DNA of 64,000 nucleotides from Citrobacter amalonaticus Y19 (GTDB taxonomy: Bacteria > Pseudomonadota > Gammaproteobacteria > Enterobacterales > Enterobacteriaceae), in assembly GCF_000981805.1 (NCBI RefSeq), contig NZ_CP011132.1, forward strand, positions 248,001 to 312,000, written 5' to 3'. The notes under the pieces were generated by a model, which saw only the letters and a list, made by a program, of their open reading frames with translations, was not told where the DNA came from and searched no databases. Made by a program: the position numbers and the translations under genes. This document shows, piece by piece, positions 7,922 to 16,771 of the stretch. Each line of letters opens with the position of its first letter. Position 1 is the first letter of the stretch.

Positions 7922-8803
7922 TTACGCCTGGATATAGCGCTCCACGACATCCTCGAACTGCTGCTGCATCAACGCTTGTACCGCAGTTCGAATCTTACGT
8001 CCCCCGCGATGGAAACCGAGTCTTCCGCGACCTTCAGGGCCAAGCAGGTGTTGTTGTCCCTCACATTTTAACGCCCGAATTTCTGTCATGTGCTGAAGCA
8101 ACGCATCGCGCATCTGGTCGAGTTCATCGATCTGCTGTTCTATACCGCCGAGGTGGTAAAAGAACTGCGGACCTGCGGCAAACACCGGGTTACTGGTCGC
8201 TAACTCGCTTAGCCGCTCAAGACTTTGCCGGGTGATGCGCGCAATACTGGTCAGCGGCATAACGTGGATCATCGTGTTGAATTTGCTGCTGAGGCTCAGA
8301 ATGCGATCCGCCTGTAAGCCGTGGCACAGGAATGCACCACTGATGGCGCGACCGATCACCAGCGCAATGACGGGATGTCCCGCTTTGCGGGCCTCAGCCA
8401 GTGCCAGTTGATAAGCCCCTGTCGCCTTATTCATACCAATAATTTCTTCGACTTTTCCCGGCCCGTTCCCCGGGGTATCGACGATCAGCAACAATGTCCG
8501 TTTGTCAGCGATGGGCTTGTTGGCGTCGGCGGCAATCGAGCAATACACGGCGCGGGCCATTTTATAGGCTTCTTCCAGACCGATAATGCCAGCGTAGACC
8601 ACCGGAAAGCGCGGATTGAAAGCCATTGCGTCATTGGCGATGACCGTGCAGGTGCGTCCCCCCAGTTGCGCAGAACCCACCACTGCACCAGGACCGTAGT
8701 CTTCGCAAGGGAGGGTAAACGCCGGTAACTGATTTTCCTGAAAACTGTCGGGATCGACCAGCATGTCGATAGCGGCGCGTCCCTGACCCATTAAAGTCTC
8801 CAT
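7922..8803 (-). CDS. madD: Malonyl-S-ACP:biotin-protein carboxyltransferase subunit MadD (gamma-like)
   Basis: A 293-residue crotonase-fold carboxyltransferase half, similar to MdcE/MadD: V-D-T-P-G-N-G-P-G-K-x-E-E near residue 110 and G-x-x-I-S-G-A-F-L near 155. It forms a complex with the MadC domain encoded just upstream; the pair moves the carboxyl group from malonyl-ACP to biotin on MadF. The start codon lies ten bases after the upstream stop with AAGGAG in front, so the genes are cotranscribed and probably coupled. Confidence 0.9.
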   Translation of the reverse strand: METLMGQGRAAIDMLVDPDSFQENQLPAFTLPCEDYGPGAVVGSAQLGGRTCTVIANDAMAFNPRFPVVYAGIIGLEEAYKMARAVYCSIAADANKPIADKRTLLLIVDTPGNGPGKVEEIIGMNKATGAYQLALAEARKAGHPVIALVIGRAISGAFLCHGLQADRILSLSSKFNTMIHVMPLTSIARITRQSLERLSELATSNPVFAAGPQFFYHLGGIEQQIDELDQMRDALLQHMTEIRALKCEGQQHLLGPEGRGRLGFHRGGRKIRTAVQALMQQQFEDVVERYIQA

Positions 8804-8813
8804 TGTTTTCTCC

Positions 8814-10091
8814 TTAGCGATCGGATGTAGAAGGGGTGAAACGTTGGGTCGTGGCTAAAAATTCTGCCAGCGGCATATCCACCAGTGCCTGCGCGGGTTC
8901 ATTGCCAGCCGCCCGCCAGACATCCACCGAATCCGTTGGCTGGAGTTCGCTGACCGCCGCGACTGTGGCCATCTGCCTTGAAACCAGTTCAGGGCTACCG
9001 ATCCGTCTTAATGCTTCGATCTCCGCTATGGTCATTCCGGCAATCTTCTGCACCTGGGCGCGGAACGCGTCAATGCTGTCTTCAACAAGGAAATTACAGT
9101 CGCCCATGATGTATTTATGTTTCCCACCGGTAGTGCGGAACACCAGGGCGCGATCGGAAGCGTCAAATTCGTCGCGCCCCATTTCCTGCTCAATGACTTC
9201 CGGGCCGGTTAGCCCAATGCGGCTGAACTGGCTCATGACGATGACATCGGTGGCGGCGGCAACGAAACCCATGCCGCCGAAACATCCCAGCTTACTGCCC
9301 ACCAGTGCCACGACAGGGATTTTATGGCGAAGATCCTGAAGCAAATCCATCACCTCGGCGTGGGCCAGCAAACCCGCGTTCGCCTCATGCAACCGCACGC
9401 CGCCGGTTTCAAAAGAGATCAGCACCAGGGGACATTTTTCAGCTTGCGGTGGCGCACCGTTGTGGCTTAACCGCTGGTACAGCTCAAGCGCCAGCTTCAA
9501 CGCGCCGGCCATTTTGGCACCGCCCACTTCGCCAATCGAACCACCGATAAAGCGGCCTTCCTGGGAGATAACGAGGGTCGGGCGACGACCTAGTAGTCCA
9601 ATGCCGGTCACGATGCCGTCATCAAATTCAATAGCCTCGCCCAGCACCGGAAGATGCGGGCTGGTACATCTGTCCGCCGGACCGGCGAATTCGGTAAAAG
9701 TCCCCTCGTCGACTAAGCCGTAAGCCCGGGTGCGGGCATTAGCTTCGAGATAGCTTTTTGCGCCGGAGGAATCGTTCGCCGGCTCCAGTTCAGCCAGCGC
9801 CTGTTGTAAACGCAGGGCGACGACGGCGGGTGGTGCGTTATTGTCATTAATGCTGATGAGCACGTCACCCAGTTGGCTCTCGTCGATAAAACGTGTCATA
9901 ACCCGACGCCAGATATCATCGAACCCGGTGATGGGGGTGTTGATGCAGATGTTCGCTTTGCCATTCAGGCTCTGGCTCTCAATCAGTACCTCCAGATCGC
10001 CGGATCCCACGACGCCAAAGTGCACCATTGGCCGGGATAACGGGCGCGGAGTCGCCGCACTACACCACATATTCAGTCGGTTTAACGCCAT
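8814..10091 (-). CDS. Fused acyl carrier protein (MadE/MdcC) and carboxyltransferase subunit MadC (beta-like)
   Basis: A single 425-residue frame. Residues 1-115 resemble MdcC/MadE, the small ACP; Ser30 in V-G-S-G-D-L-E-V is the expected site of the 2'-(5''-phosphoribosyl)-3'-dephospho-CoA group. Residues 120-425 resemble MdcD/MadC, with F-A-G-P-A-D near 145 and the G-G-S-x-G-E-V-G-G-A-K segment near 190. In all characterised systems known to me these are two genes. ATG 10091 is preferred because AGGAG lies in front; a longer in-frame start overlaps madA. The frame is continuous, so a fusion is real unless the sequence has a base error near the join. Confidence 0.85.
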   Translation of the reverse strand: MALNRLNMWCSAATPRPLSRPMVHFGVVGSGDLEVLIESQSLNGKANICINTPITGFDDIWRRVMTRFIDESQLGDVLISINDNNAPPAVVALRLQQALAELEPANDSSGAKSYLEANARTRAYGLVDEGTFTEFAGPADRCTSPHLPVLGEAIEFDDGIVTGIGLLGRRPTLVISQEGRFIGGSIGEVGGAKMAGALKLALELYQRLSHNGAPPQAEKCPLVLISFETGGVRLHEANAGLLAHAEVMDLLQDLRHKIPVVALVGSKLGCFGGMGFVAAATDVIVMSQFSRIGLTGPEVIEQEMGRDEFDASDRALVFRTTGGKHKYIMGDCNFLVEDSIDAFRAQVQKIAGMTIAEIEALRRIGSPELVSRQMATVAAVSELQPTDSVDVWRAAGNEPAQALVDMPLAEFLATTQRFTPSTSDR

Positions 10092-10107
10092 TTCTTCTTC
10101 TCCTGAA

Positions 10108-11775
10108 TTACCAGTTACGGAACCGTGATGGTGGGTTGTACAAGCCACCTGACCAGTCCATCAATTCCTTGATATTTTTGGCTGCCAGCAGCGAACGGTT
10201 CGCGCGTCGACGGTCGATACCCAGATCTTCCGGCGTTTTGACCAACCCAAGTTCGCGCAACCGGGCCGTTTCGGCGGGATCCGCCTGCAGACCGAGTTCG
10301 GTGTAACCGGCAACGGCGCGAATGGCCGCCATCCGCTGCTCCTGACCGACACAGCGATGCAGATAGGCAATGCCTTCTTCGCTGAGGATATGCGTGACAT
10401 CATCGGCGTAAACCATCACCGGCGGTAACGGCAGGTTGGCATTTTCTGCCAGTTGCCAGGCGTCGAGGCGATCGACAAACGCCGGTGCCCTTTTTTCCCG
10501 GAAGGTTTCCTGAATCTGCACGACCAGGCGCTTGCCGCGCGGCATATCACCCAGTAATTCTTGCTGGGTGGCCGCGAACTCCTCACCGCACTTCAGCCAG
10601 GCTTCTGTGGTATGACGGCGTCCTTTGGCGTCGCATCCCATATTGGGCGCGCCGCCAAAGCCCGCGACCCTGTCTGCCGTCGCGGTGCTGCTGTTGCCGT
10701 ATTTGTCGATTTGCAGCGTGCCGCCGATGAACATATCGAGGGCGTAATGTCCGGCCGTCTGGGCAAAGGCCCGGTTGGAACGCAGCGTGCCATCGGGCCC
10801 GATGGCGAAAATGTCCGGACGCTGGCTCACGTAATTTTCCATGCCCAGCTCGCCGCCGAAGCAATGGATCGCCTCAAGCCAGCCGCTTTCTATCGCCGGG
10901 ATCAGCGTCGGATGAGGGTTCAGCACCATGTGGGTACAGACTTTTCCCTTTAACCCCAACTCCTCGCCATAGGTGGGAAGTAAAAGCTCAATGGCGGCAG
11001 TGAAAAAACCAATGCCGTGGTTGATGCGTTTGACGCCATATTCGGCATAAATCCCCTTCAGCGCCATCATTGCCATCAGGACATGCGTGTCGGTAATTAA
11101 TGCCGGATCGCGGGTAAACAGCGGCTCGATATAAAAAGGGCGCGGCGACTCAATCACCACATCAACCCAGTCGCCGGGAATATCCACGCGCGGGACTTTG
11201 TCGACGATCTTATTCGCCTGGGCAATGACGATGCCCTGACGAAATTTCGTCGCTTCAACGATGGCAGGGGTATCTTCCGTATTAAAACCGGTGTACAGAT
11301 TGCCTTCGCGATCGGCCTCATACGCCGTGACCAGCGAGACGCGCGGGGACAAATCGATAAAGTAGCGAGCAAACAGTTCCAGGTACGTATGAATAGCGCC
11401 GAGCTTGATCTTACCTTCCCGAATGGCGGTGGCGAGATGCTCTGATTGCGGCCCCGCGTAAGCAAAGTCGAGTTTCTCGGCGATCCCGCGTTCAAAGAGT
11501 TCCAGATGCGCGGCCAGAGGAACGGCGGATTGCACCATATGCAGATGATTTATTTTTTCTTTATCAACCTTGCACAATGCTTCGGCCAGAAAATCAGCCT
11601 GTTTCTGGTTGTTCCCTTCAATGTTAATTCTGTCGCCTGCACGGATAACGCCTTCCAGCAATGTAACGGTGTCCGCCGCATCAATTTCTTTCCCTTGTTT
11701 GAATAGCGACTGTATTTGCGCCATACGCTGCCGGGTGTCTTCCTGTAATGTATTCCATTTTTTTACTTCAGACAT
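10108..11775 (-). CDS. madA: Malonate decarboxylase alpha subunit, acetyl-ACP:malonate ACP transferase
   Basis: A 555-residue MdcA/MadA protein, the CoA-transferase-like subunit that exchanges acetate on the ACP for malonate. Length and sequence (for example DIPGDWVDVVIESPRPFYIEPLFTRD, given here only as a region near residue 200) match the family. The start has GGAGA in front. It lies between madB and the madE-madC fusion exactly as in Malonomonas rubra. Strong assignment; this subunit alone does not distinguish the Mad and Mdc types. Confidence 0.93.
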   Translation of the reverse strand: MSEVKKWNTLQEDTRQRMAQIQSLFKQGKEIDAADTVTLLEGVIRAGDRINIEGNNQKQADFLAEALCKVDKEKINHLHMVQSAVPLAAHLELFERGIAEKLDFAYAGPQSEHLATAIREGKIKLGAIHTYLELFARYFIDLSPRVSLVTAYEADREGNLYTGFNTEDTPAIVEATKFRQGIVIAQANKIVDKVPRVDIPGDWVDVVIESPRPFYIEPLFTRDPALITDTHVLMAMMALKGIYAEYGVKRINHGIGFFTAAIELLLPTYGEELGLKGKVCTHMVLNPHPTLIPAIESGWLEAIHCFGGELGMENYVSQRPDIFAIGPDGTLRSNRAFAQTAGHYALDMFIGGTLQIDKYGNSSTATADRVAGFGGAPNMGCDAKGRRHTTEAWLKCGEEFAATQQELLGDMPRGKRLVVQIQETFREKRAPAFVDRLDAWQLAENANLPLPPVMVYADDVTHILSEEGIAYLHRCVGQEQRMAAIRAVAGYTELGLQADPAETARLRELGLVKTPEDLGIDRRRANRSLLAAKNIKELMDWSGGLYNPPSRFRNW

Positions 11776-11841
11776 ACCAATATCTCCAGTATATAAATAG
11801 TCTCATTGATTAATCAGGTCGTTGGATATTGATAAAAACCG

Positions 11842-13068
11842 TTACGGTAAAATAGTGACCACGGAGAATGTGGTCATAAATATCCCGGCAGCGACGGCGG
11901 AGACAATAATTCCGCTGATCGTTGTGCCTATGGCAACCGGTAAAATAACGCTGTAGGGGTTTTCCGCTGTGACTTCATACTGCGCAATTTTGGCGCAGGT
12001 TGGCATACAAGAGACGCCAGAAATACCGACCACCGGGTTATAGCTGTAATTCTTGCGACGTGACAGGAAATAAATAAACCAGCCGCCGGCTAATGCGCCA
12101 ATGCCCGAAATAACCAGTGCGCCGATACCCAGCACCAGAATAATGCCAACCTTCGGATCCATCAGGGTCTGCGCACTGCACAATGTTCCCAACAGAAGAC
12201 TCAGGAAGAAGGTGGCGCTGTAGGTGATCGTACTTTCCAGCAGCTTGTGATACGGGAGAATATCCGCCTCTTTAATCGCCATCCCGACGAAGAATGACAG
12301 CAGTAATGGCGCGGCCGCCGGCAGCAACAAACAGAGCAGGGTACACATGGAGATGATGAAAATGAATTTCGCCTTTTTGGACACCTGCGGGTATTCCATT
12401 TCCGTCTCAACGCCGCGGAATTTTTTCGGCACCATCAGGCGAACCAGATAAGGGAAACCGGCGTAGGCCAGCGTCAGGTACAAATAGGCGATAATCGCAA
12501 TGGGAACAAACAGATTCGGTGACATAATCAGTGCCGAGAACATCACTAATGGACCATCTGCGCCGCCGATAGTGGCGATAGCTGCGGCTTCATTGAGCGG
12601 CAGACCAAAGAACTGATAGCCGATAACCAGCATGACAAACGTACCGAGTTCGGCAAACAGCGCGACGATAATGCTGGCCCAGGGTCTGGCAAGCAGAAAA
12701 CTGACATCACTCATCGTGCCGATGCCAAGATAAATTAAACAGCCTATCAGACCATTACTGAATGTCAGGGCGTAAATGGGTTGCAGGAAGTTCACCTGCA
12801 TCAACGACATTAATTCGTTGGTTTCACTGACCATGGGATCCAGCATGATGGTGCCGATGGAGCCATTATTCAGAAATAACACGCCAGCGTTAATGGCGAT
12901 CATTCCCAGACCCATGGGTACCATAATTAACGGATCCAGCTTCCGTTTAAAGCCGAGATAAGCGAGGGCGAAACCGCACACAATGAGCAGGAAACGGACC
13001 AGGGCGATCAGCGGATCTTCAGTAAAAAAAGTCCCGATGCCCGAGAAGAGGCGTAATAATATCTCCAT
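11842..13068 (-). CDS. madB: Na+-translocating carboxybiotin decarboxylase, membrane subunit
   Basis: A 408-residue membrane protein of the OadB/MmdB/GcdB/MadB family, with about ten membrane segments. The conserved I-G-G-A-D-G-P motif (about residue 170) contains the Asp needed for Na+ coupling, and a second conserved segment V-V-G-I-S-G-V-S-C lies near residue 350. It decarboxylates carboxybiotin on MadF and pumps Na+ outward. The first in-frame ATG with AAGGA follows the 41-codon gene by 21 bases. Its presence marks the pathway as energy-conserving. Confidence 0.93.
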   Translation of the reverse strand: MEILLRLFSGIGTFFTEDPLIALVRFLLIVCGFALAYLGFKRKLDPLIMVPMGLGMIAINAGVLFLNNGSIGTIMLDPMVSETNELMSLMQVNFLQPIYALTFSNGLIGCLIYLGIGTMSDVSFLLARPWASIIVALFAELGTFVMLVIGYQFFGLPLNEAAAIATIGGADGPLVMFSALIMSPNLFVPIAIIAYLYLTLAYAGFPYLVRLMVPKKFRGVETEMEYPQVSKKAKFIFIISMCTLLCLLLPAAAPLLLSFFVGMAIKEADILPYHKLLESTITYSATFFLSLLLGTLCSAQTLMDPKVGIILVLGIGALVISGIGALAGGWFIYFLSRRKNYSYNPVVGISGVSCMPTCAKIAQYEVTAENPYSVILPVAIGTTISGIIVSAVAAGIFMTTFSVVTILP

Positions 13069-13089
13069 GATTAATTCCTTATTTTATTA

Positions 13090-13215
13090 TTAGTCGTCAT
13101 CACGAATATTTAATTTATTCATGGCTTTGTTTAATCCAACGACGATCCCCATAACGGCAAATGAAATGGCGATAGTGATGCAATAACAAATCAACGCATA
13201 TTGATAAATGCTCAT
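13090..13215 (-). CDS. 41-residue single-span membrane protein between madG and madB
   Basis: A small gene of 42 codons whose ATG overlaps the madG stop (ATGA) and whose stop lies 21 bases before madB. The protein starts MSIYQYALICYCITIAIS, has one hydrophobic helix (about residues 5-28) and ends in a polar tail NKAMNKLNIRDDD. Translational coupling on both sides argues that it is expressed. Position and layout resemble the small OadG/MmdC-type gamma or delta subunits that assemble biotin-dependent Na+ pumps with their B subunit. I cannot show homology at this size; the role is inference. Confidence 0.75.
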   Translation of the reverse strand: MSIYQYALICYCITIAISFAVMGIVVGLNKAMNKLNIRDDD

Positions 13216-14168
13216 ATTCTCTCCTGGGTAACGTCGGTGGGAAAATGTGAATGGCATAGCAGATACATTGCGATGCTCAGGGCTAACAGATCCGCTGAAC
13301 CGCCAGGGCTAATTCTGTGCTGACAGCACCATTCGTTAAGCTGGTGAATACGCGCCTCACCTCCTGGAGCGCTAATCCCGCCGCGATGAACAATGTCTGA
13401 CGCGCGGAGTTTCAGTTCAGCCAGTTGTTGCGGCCCGGTTCGCCACAATACGTTCGTGTCTTCACACTGTGTCATCAGCATCAGGAGACAATCGACTAAC
13501 GCATGACGTAAAGGCAGTCTCTTATTGAACGCCGCGATTAGCGCCGGATAGCCAATCTGAACGATCGTGGGGAAGCCCTGTTCAGCCTCGCCGCGGATCC
13601 CGGTAACGCCGTATTTCGTAAACAAGATCTCACCGGCCGTCTGCGCTGGACGGGTTTTCAAAACAGCAAAATCAGATTCGCATAACCCCTGGCAGAGTTG
13701 GCGGATGCAATGGGTTAGTGACATGCTATTAATGGGTTGATTCAGGCCAGATAAATAACCTGCCGCGCAGGCAAGAACAGAGCCAGAAAACAGGATCCCG
13801 CGCTGTGTGTTGATTCCCCGGGTTACTTCAAGCAGGCGATTCTCGTAATCAATACCAATCGGTCTAATCTTTTTTAACAGTCGTGACAAAGGTTTGCGAT
13901 GCGTGAACCCGACCTCGGCGCACAGCGTGAAACAGGGCGCAATCGCAGAAGAACTGAGCAGAAAGGTCTGCAGATTCATATCGCTGTGCGAGCCGGTTGA
14001 TACCGGGGTGACCAGTCCTGGTTTTGGGAAACTGCAAACCTCAAGCAAGATGGCTTGCAGCAGCACTTCACCCACAATCGCTGGCTGAGACTGAAAATAG
14101 TTAATGGTTCTGTCATCAGGCAATGATGGCGAAAAGGTTATCTGAGTGACGTTCGTGAGTGCCTGCAT
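13212..14168 (-). CDS. madG: Triphosphoribosyl-dephospho-CoA synthase
   Basis: A 318-residue CitG/MdcB/MadG protein that makes the ACP prosthetic-group precursor from dephospho-CoA and ATP. Family motifs are in place: F-P-K-P-G-L-V near 50, G-S-H-S-D-M near 60, G-I-R-G-E-A-E-x-G-F-P near 195, E-D-T-N near 240 and S-P-G-G-S-A-D-L-L-A near 290. It is the first gene of the mad transcript, as in M. rubra. A LysR box lies 185 bases upstream. AAAGGAAG precedes the ATG. Confidence 0.92.
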   Translation of the reverse strand: MQALTNVTQITFSPSLPDDRTINYFQSQPAIVGEVLLQAILLEVCSFPKPGLVTPVSTGSHSDMNLQTFLLSSSAIAPCFTLCAEVGFTHRKPLSRLLKKIRPIGIDYENRLLEVTRGINTQRGILFSGSVLACAAGYLSGLNQPINSMSLTHCIRQLCQGLCESDFAVLKTRPAQTAGEILFTKYGVTGIRGEAEQGFPTIVQIGYPALIAAFNKRLPLRHALVDCLLMLMTQCEDTNVLWRTGPQQLAELKLRASDIVHRGGISAPGGEARIHQLNEWCCQHRISPGGSADLLALSIAMYLLCHSHFPTDVTQERI

Positions 14169-14332
14169 TATTCTCTTCCTTTAAGAACGTTTATTCTGAT
14201 TTTTTCCAATACCAGGCGAACACCACAATCGGTCATTTGCCGTTTACGATGCGATGAATACGTTAAGAATTAGAATAATTGAAAAAGGTACTGTATTTAA
14301 AAATCAGTATAAATCTGTGGTAAACACAGTCA

Positions 14333-14369
14333 ATTACACACCGGGTTCTATCGTTACGTAAAAGGTAAT
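14333..14369. promoter_or_regulatory. LysR-type box pair upstream of the mad operon
   Basis: GTTACGTAAAAGGTAAT lies at 14353-14369 and a half-site box (ATTAC-N7-GTTCT) exactly 20 bases away at 14333-14349. It sits between the regulator gene and madG, in the 286-base gap that must hold the mad promoter. Confidence 0.65.
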
Positions 14370-14454
14370 GAGTGGAAAAAAAGGCAGAAGGCGGCGCTAT
14401 CCGGGCATTATCGCATCCCAATAATAGTGCCGTTATTTTTTAAGGGGGGGGAGT

Positions 14455-15369
14455 CTAACTCTGTTTTTTATTATAGCTGCGGGAGTACATCCGGCATTCT
14501 GCAATTAAGGGTAACAGGTTGTATTCACTATTACGGGGGAACACTAATGCGATATGCTGCTTCATCTGAAAACGCGTTTCCAGGGGCAACAGTCTGACTT
14601 TATCAGAGAATAAACTTCTCATTCTCCCCGGCAACAGACCGCAACCCATGTTGGAGCTGATAAGACTCATCAGCGAGAAGACATCCTGAACCTGAACAAT
14701 AACGTCAGGTTTGAAGCCAGCGATTTTAAACGCCTCCTGAAAACCATTGTAGGTGGCAAAACCTTCGGTAAGGCTGATAAATTTTTGATTGCTGTACAGC
14801 GTTAAATCGACAGGAACCTGGGGTGGCGCAGGAACATCAACCGGCGTGGCAAGAAAAATATCATCATCAAAAATCGGTAAGGTTTCAAATCTTGCCGTAT
14901 CGTAGTGTTCCGGAACGGAAATTAAAATAGCATCAACCATTTGGGTATTGAGTAAGCCTAATAACTTTTGGTTCGACGCCATTAAGAGTTCGACATCAAG
15001 ATTAGGTCTTCGTTGTTTTAGCCCCATGATTAAATGAGGGATGGTTTCGAGAGACAGAGAATACAGCATGCCAATTTTTAACTTACTGGACTTTTCCTTC
15101 GAGGCAGCCTGTGTAAGACGAACACAGCGTTGAAACTGTTCCAGCAGAAGGGTGGATTGCTCCTCAAGCACATTCGCACTGTCGAGCGGGAACAGCGATC
15201 GGCCCTGGTGAATAAAAAGGGCACAGCGCAGGTCTTCTTCCAGCGCATGAAGCGTGCGGTGAACGCTGACTTTACTGATATTGAGTGTTTCAGCGGTCTT
15301 CGTCACATTCCGGTTTTGCATGTAAGAAAGAAAAATCTCTAATTTTCTTAAAGTGATCCCATTAAACAT
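14455..15369 (-). CDS. LysR-family regulator, MdcR-like
   Basis: A 304-residue LysR protein: winged HTH over residues 1-60 (TLRKLEIFLSYMQ, then T-K-T-A-E-T-L-N-I-S), followed by the substrate-binding domain. It resembles MdcR, the malonate-responsive activator of Klebsiella. The start at 15369 has AAGGA in front; an upstream in-frame start would add 11 residues. It sits at the head of the mad operon, same direction, and divergent from the EamA transporter gene. It is the natural reader of the four box clusters in this block. Confidence 0.9.
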   Translation of the reverse strand: MFNGITLRKLEIFLSYMQNRNVTKTAETLNISKVSVHRTLHALEEDLRCALFIHQGRSLFPLDSANVLEEQSTLLLEQFQRCVRLTQAASKEKSSKLKIGMLYSLSLETIPHLIMGLKQRRPNLDVELLMASNQKLLGLLNTQMVDAILISVPEHYDTARFETLPIFDDDIFLATPVDVPAPPQVPVDLTLYSNQKFISLTEGFATYNGFQEAFKIAGFKPDVIVQVQDVFSLMSLISSNMGCGLLPGRMRSLFSDKVRLLPLETRFQMKQHIALVFPRNSEYNLLPLIAECRMYSRSYNKKQS

Positions 15370-15877
15370 AACTGGTTTCCTTCTGCTGATGAATTCTGCC
15401 ATTACATGCGTTTTACCATTACATATATCATCTCATGAGGTCGTTCAGACTAAGGATATGTATTTTTGTGAAGTGCTGCACGTAAGTTATTTTATGAGAA
15501 ATTAACGTTCACTTTCTAATAATCCTGGTCGCATTTTTGAAAAGTGGAGGACATCCAGAAATAATACTGTTGATAATGTGTTTCATCCTGGTGAAAGGAC
15601 GATAACAAAATCCTATAGCATTCTGAAAGATAACGCAGAGTTTATTTGAATAGCTTTTAGGTTACTTCATTACATTACAGGTAATGAATGCGAATATCAC
15701 AGGTCTGGTGCCTGAAGGGGGAGTGCCATATATTACCTTATGTCTGCGCAGGAAAACGAAAATTCAGAAAATTCGCGCGTTACGCGGATAATGAAAACGG
15801 GTAGCGGAACATTTTTCTCTACGACAACTCTGTTCGACAGAATGATACAACTGTTAATCCCATTGACGAGTGATCTC
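15370..15877. promoter_or_regulatory. Divergent region between the LysR gene and the EamA transporter
   Basis: About 500 bases, A/T-rich. An in-frame upstream extension of the transporter could begin at 15740 but encodes a non-conserved polar stretch, so I treat this as non-coding. It contains the LysR box pair at 15649-15685. I see no other gene or terminator. Confidence 0.5.
15649..15685. promoter_or_regulatory. LysR-type box pair upstream of the EamA transporter
   Basis: ATTACATTACAGGTAAT at 15669-15685 has the RTTAC-N7-GTAAY form. A half-box CTTTTAG-GTTAC lies 20 bases upstream at 15649-15665. It suggests control of the transporter by the adjacent LysR protein. Confidence 0.6.
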
Positions 15878-16771
15878 ATGTCAAATAAAGCCAAATACAG
15901 TGTGATGGTGGCAGTGGGGGCAATGACGACAGGCATGTTGCCCACGATGATAAAACTTGGATTATCCGCAGGGGTAAGCCTGAGTCATTTAATGTTCGCA
16001 TCGGTCAGCATCAGTTTTGTGATTTTTGCCATCATCCTGGTTTCGTTTCGGCAATATTCGATCAGCAAGACAAAACGCATTCGACTTTTCCTCGTGGGAT
16101 TAACCATGGGGCTGACGGCCTGGACGTTTACGAAAACGGTGGAGTGTCTACCGGCATCGGTCGCCGTTGTCCTGCAGTTCCAGTTCGTCTGGATAGGTGT
16201 GCTTCTGGACGCGGTGTACCGCAAACAGTGGCCTGGCGGGCGTCGCTGGTTGATGATTGCGCTGATATTATCTGCAACGGTGCTGGCGGCGGGGGTACTT
16301 AGCGACTTTGATCATTTTTATCTCACCTGGAGTGGTGTGGCATTCGGCCTTCTTTGCGCAATTTGTTATTCATTTTTCCTCTTTTTCAATGCGCATGTCG
16401 TCTCTGATGCGCACTGGTCGCAGCGCACGTTCTATATCATGGTGGGGTGTTTAGCCTCGACGCTGGTATTGATATTACCGGACCTCGAGTGGACGCTGTC
16501 AGGAGAAACATTCGGTGCAGCAATGCTGTATGGCGGATTAATGGCCGTACTTGGTTACGCCATCCCGATCGTTTTCTTTGCGATTGGTATTCCGCGTATT
16601 GGCAGTGGCATCAGTTCGATTCTTTGTGCCTGCGAACTCCCGATGGCCGTCATTGTCGCGATGTTGATTCTGGGGGAGAAAATCGCCTGGCTGCAATGGG
16701 TGGGCGTGGTGATCATCTTTGTCAGCCTGTTTATCCGGGAACCTGACGCCGAACCCGCCCCACAGCAGTAG
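15878..16771 (+). CDS. EamA/DMT-family transporter
   Basis: A 297-residue protein with ten membrane segments in two EamA repeats; the second repeat ends with the typical E-L-P-M-A-V-I-V-A-M-L-I-L-G-E. DMT carriers move metabolites, often outward. The start at MSNKAKYSVMV is chosen for family length; an in-frame start at 15740 would add 46 polar residues. It is divergent from the MdcR-like gene and preceded by LysR boxes, so it belongs to the malonate block. No MadL/MadM malonate carrier is present, and this protein could replace it or export acetate. Confidence 0.85.
   Translation: MSNKAKYSVMVAVGAMTTGMLPTMIKLGLSAGVSLSHLMFASVSISFVIFAIILVSFRQYSISKTKRIRLFLVGLTMGLTAWTFTKTVECLPASVAVVLQFQFVWIGVLLDAVYRKQWPGGRRWLMIALILSATVLAAGVLSDFDHFYLTWSGVAFGLLCAICYSFFLFFNAHVVSDAHWSQRTFYIMVGCLASTLVLILPDLEWTLSGETFGAAMLYGGLMAVLGYAIPIVFFAIGIPRIGSGISSILCACELPMAVIVAMLILGEKIAWLQWVGVVIIFVSLFIREPDAEPAPQQ

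Noticed and set aside
10028..10306. Long open frames on the plus strand opposite madA, madEC and madD
   Set aside because: They are shadows of GC-rich coding DNA with low-complexity translations and no RBS.
15740..15877. Longer N-terminus for the EamA transporter
   Set aside because: The added 46 residues are polar, lie over the promoter side of the region and do not fit the family length.
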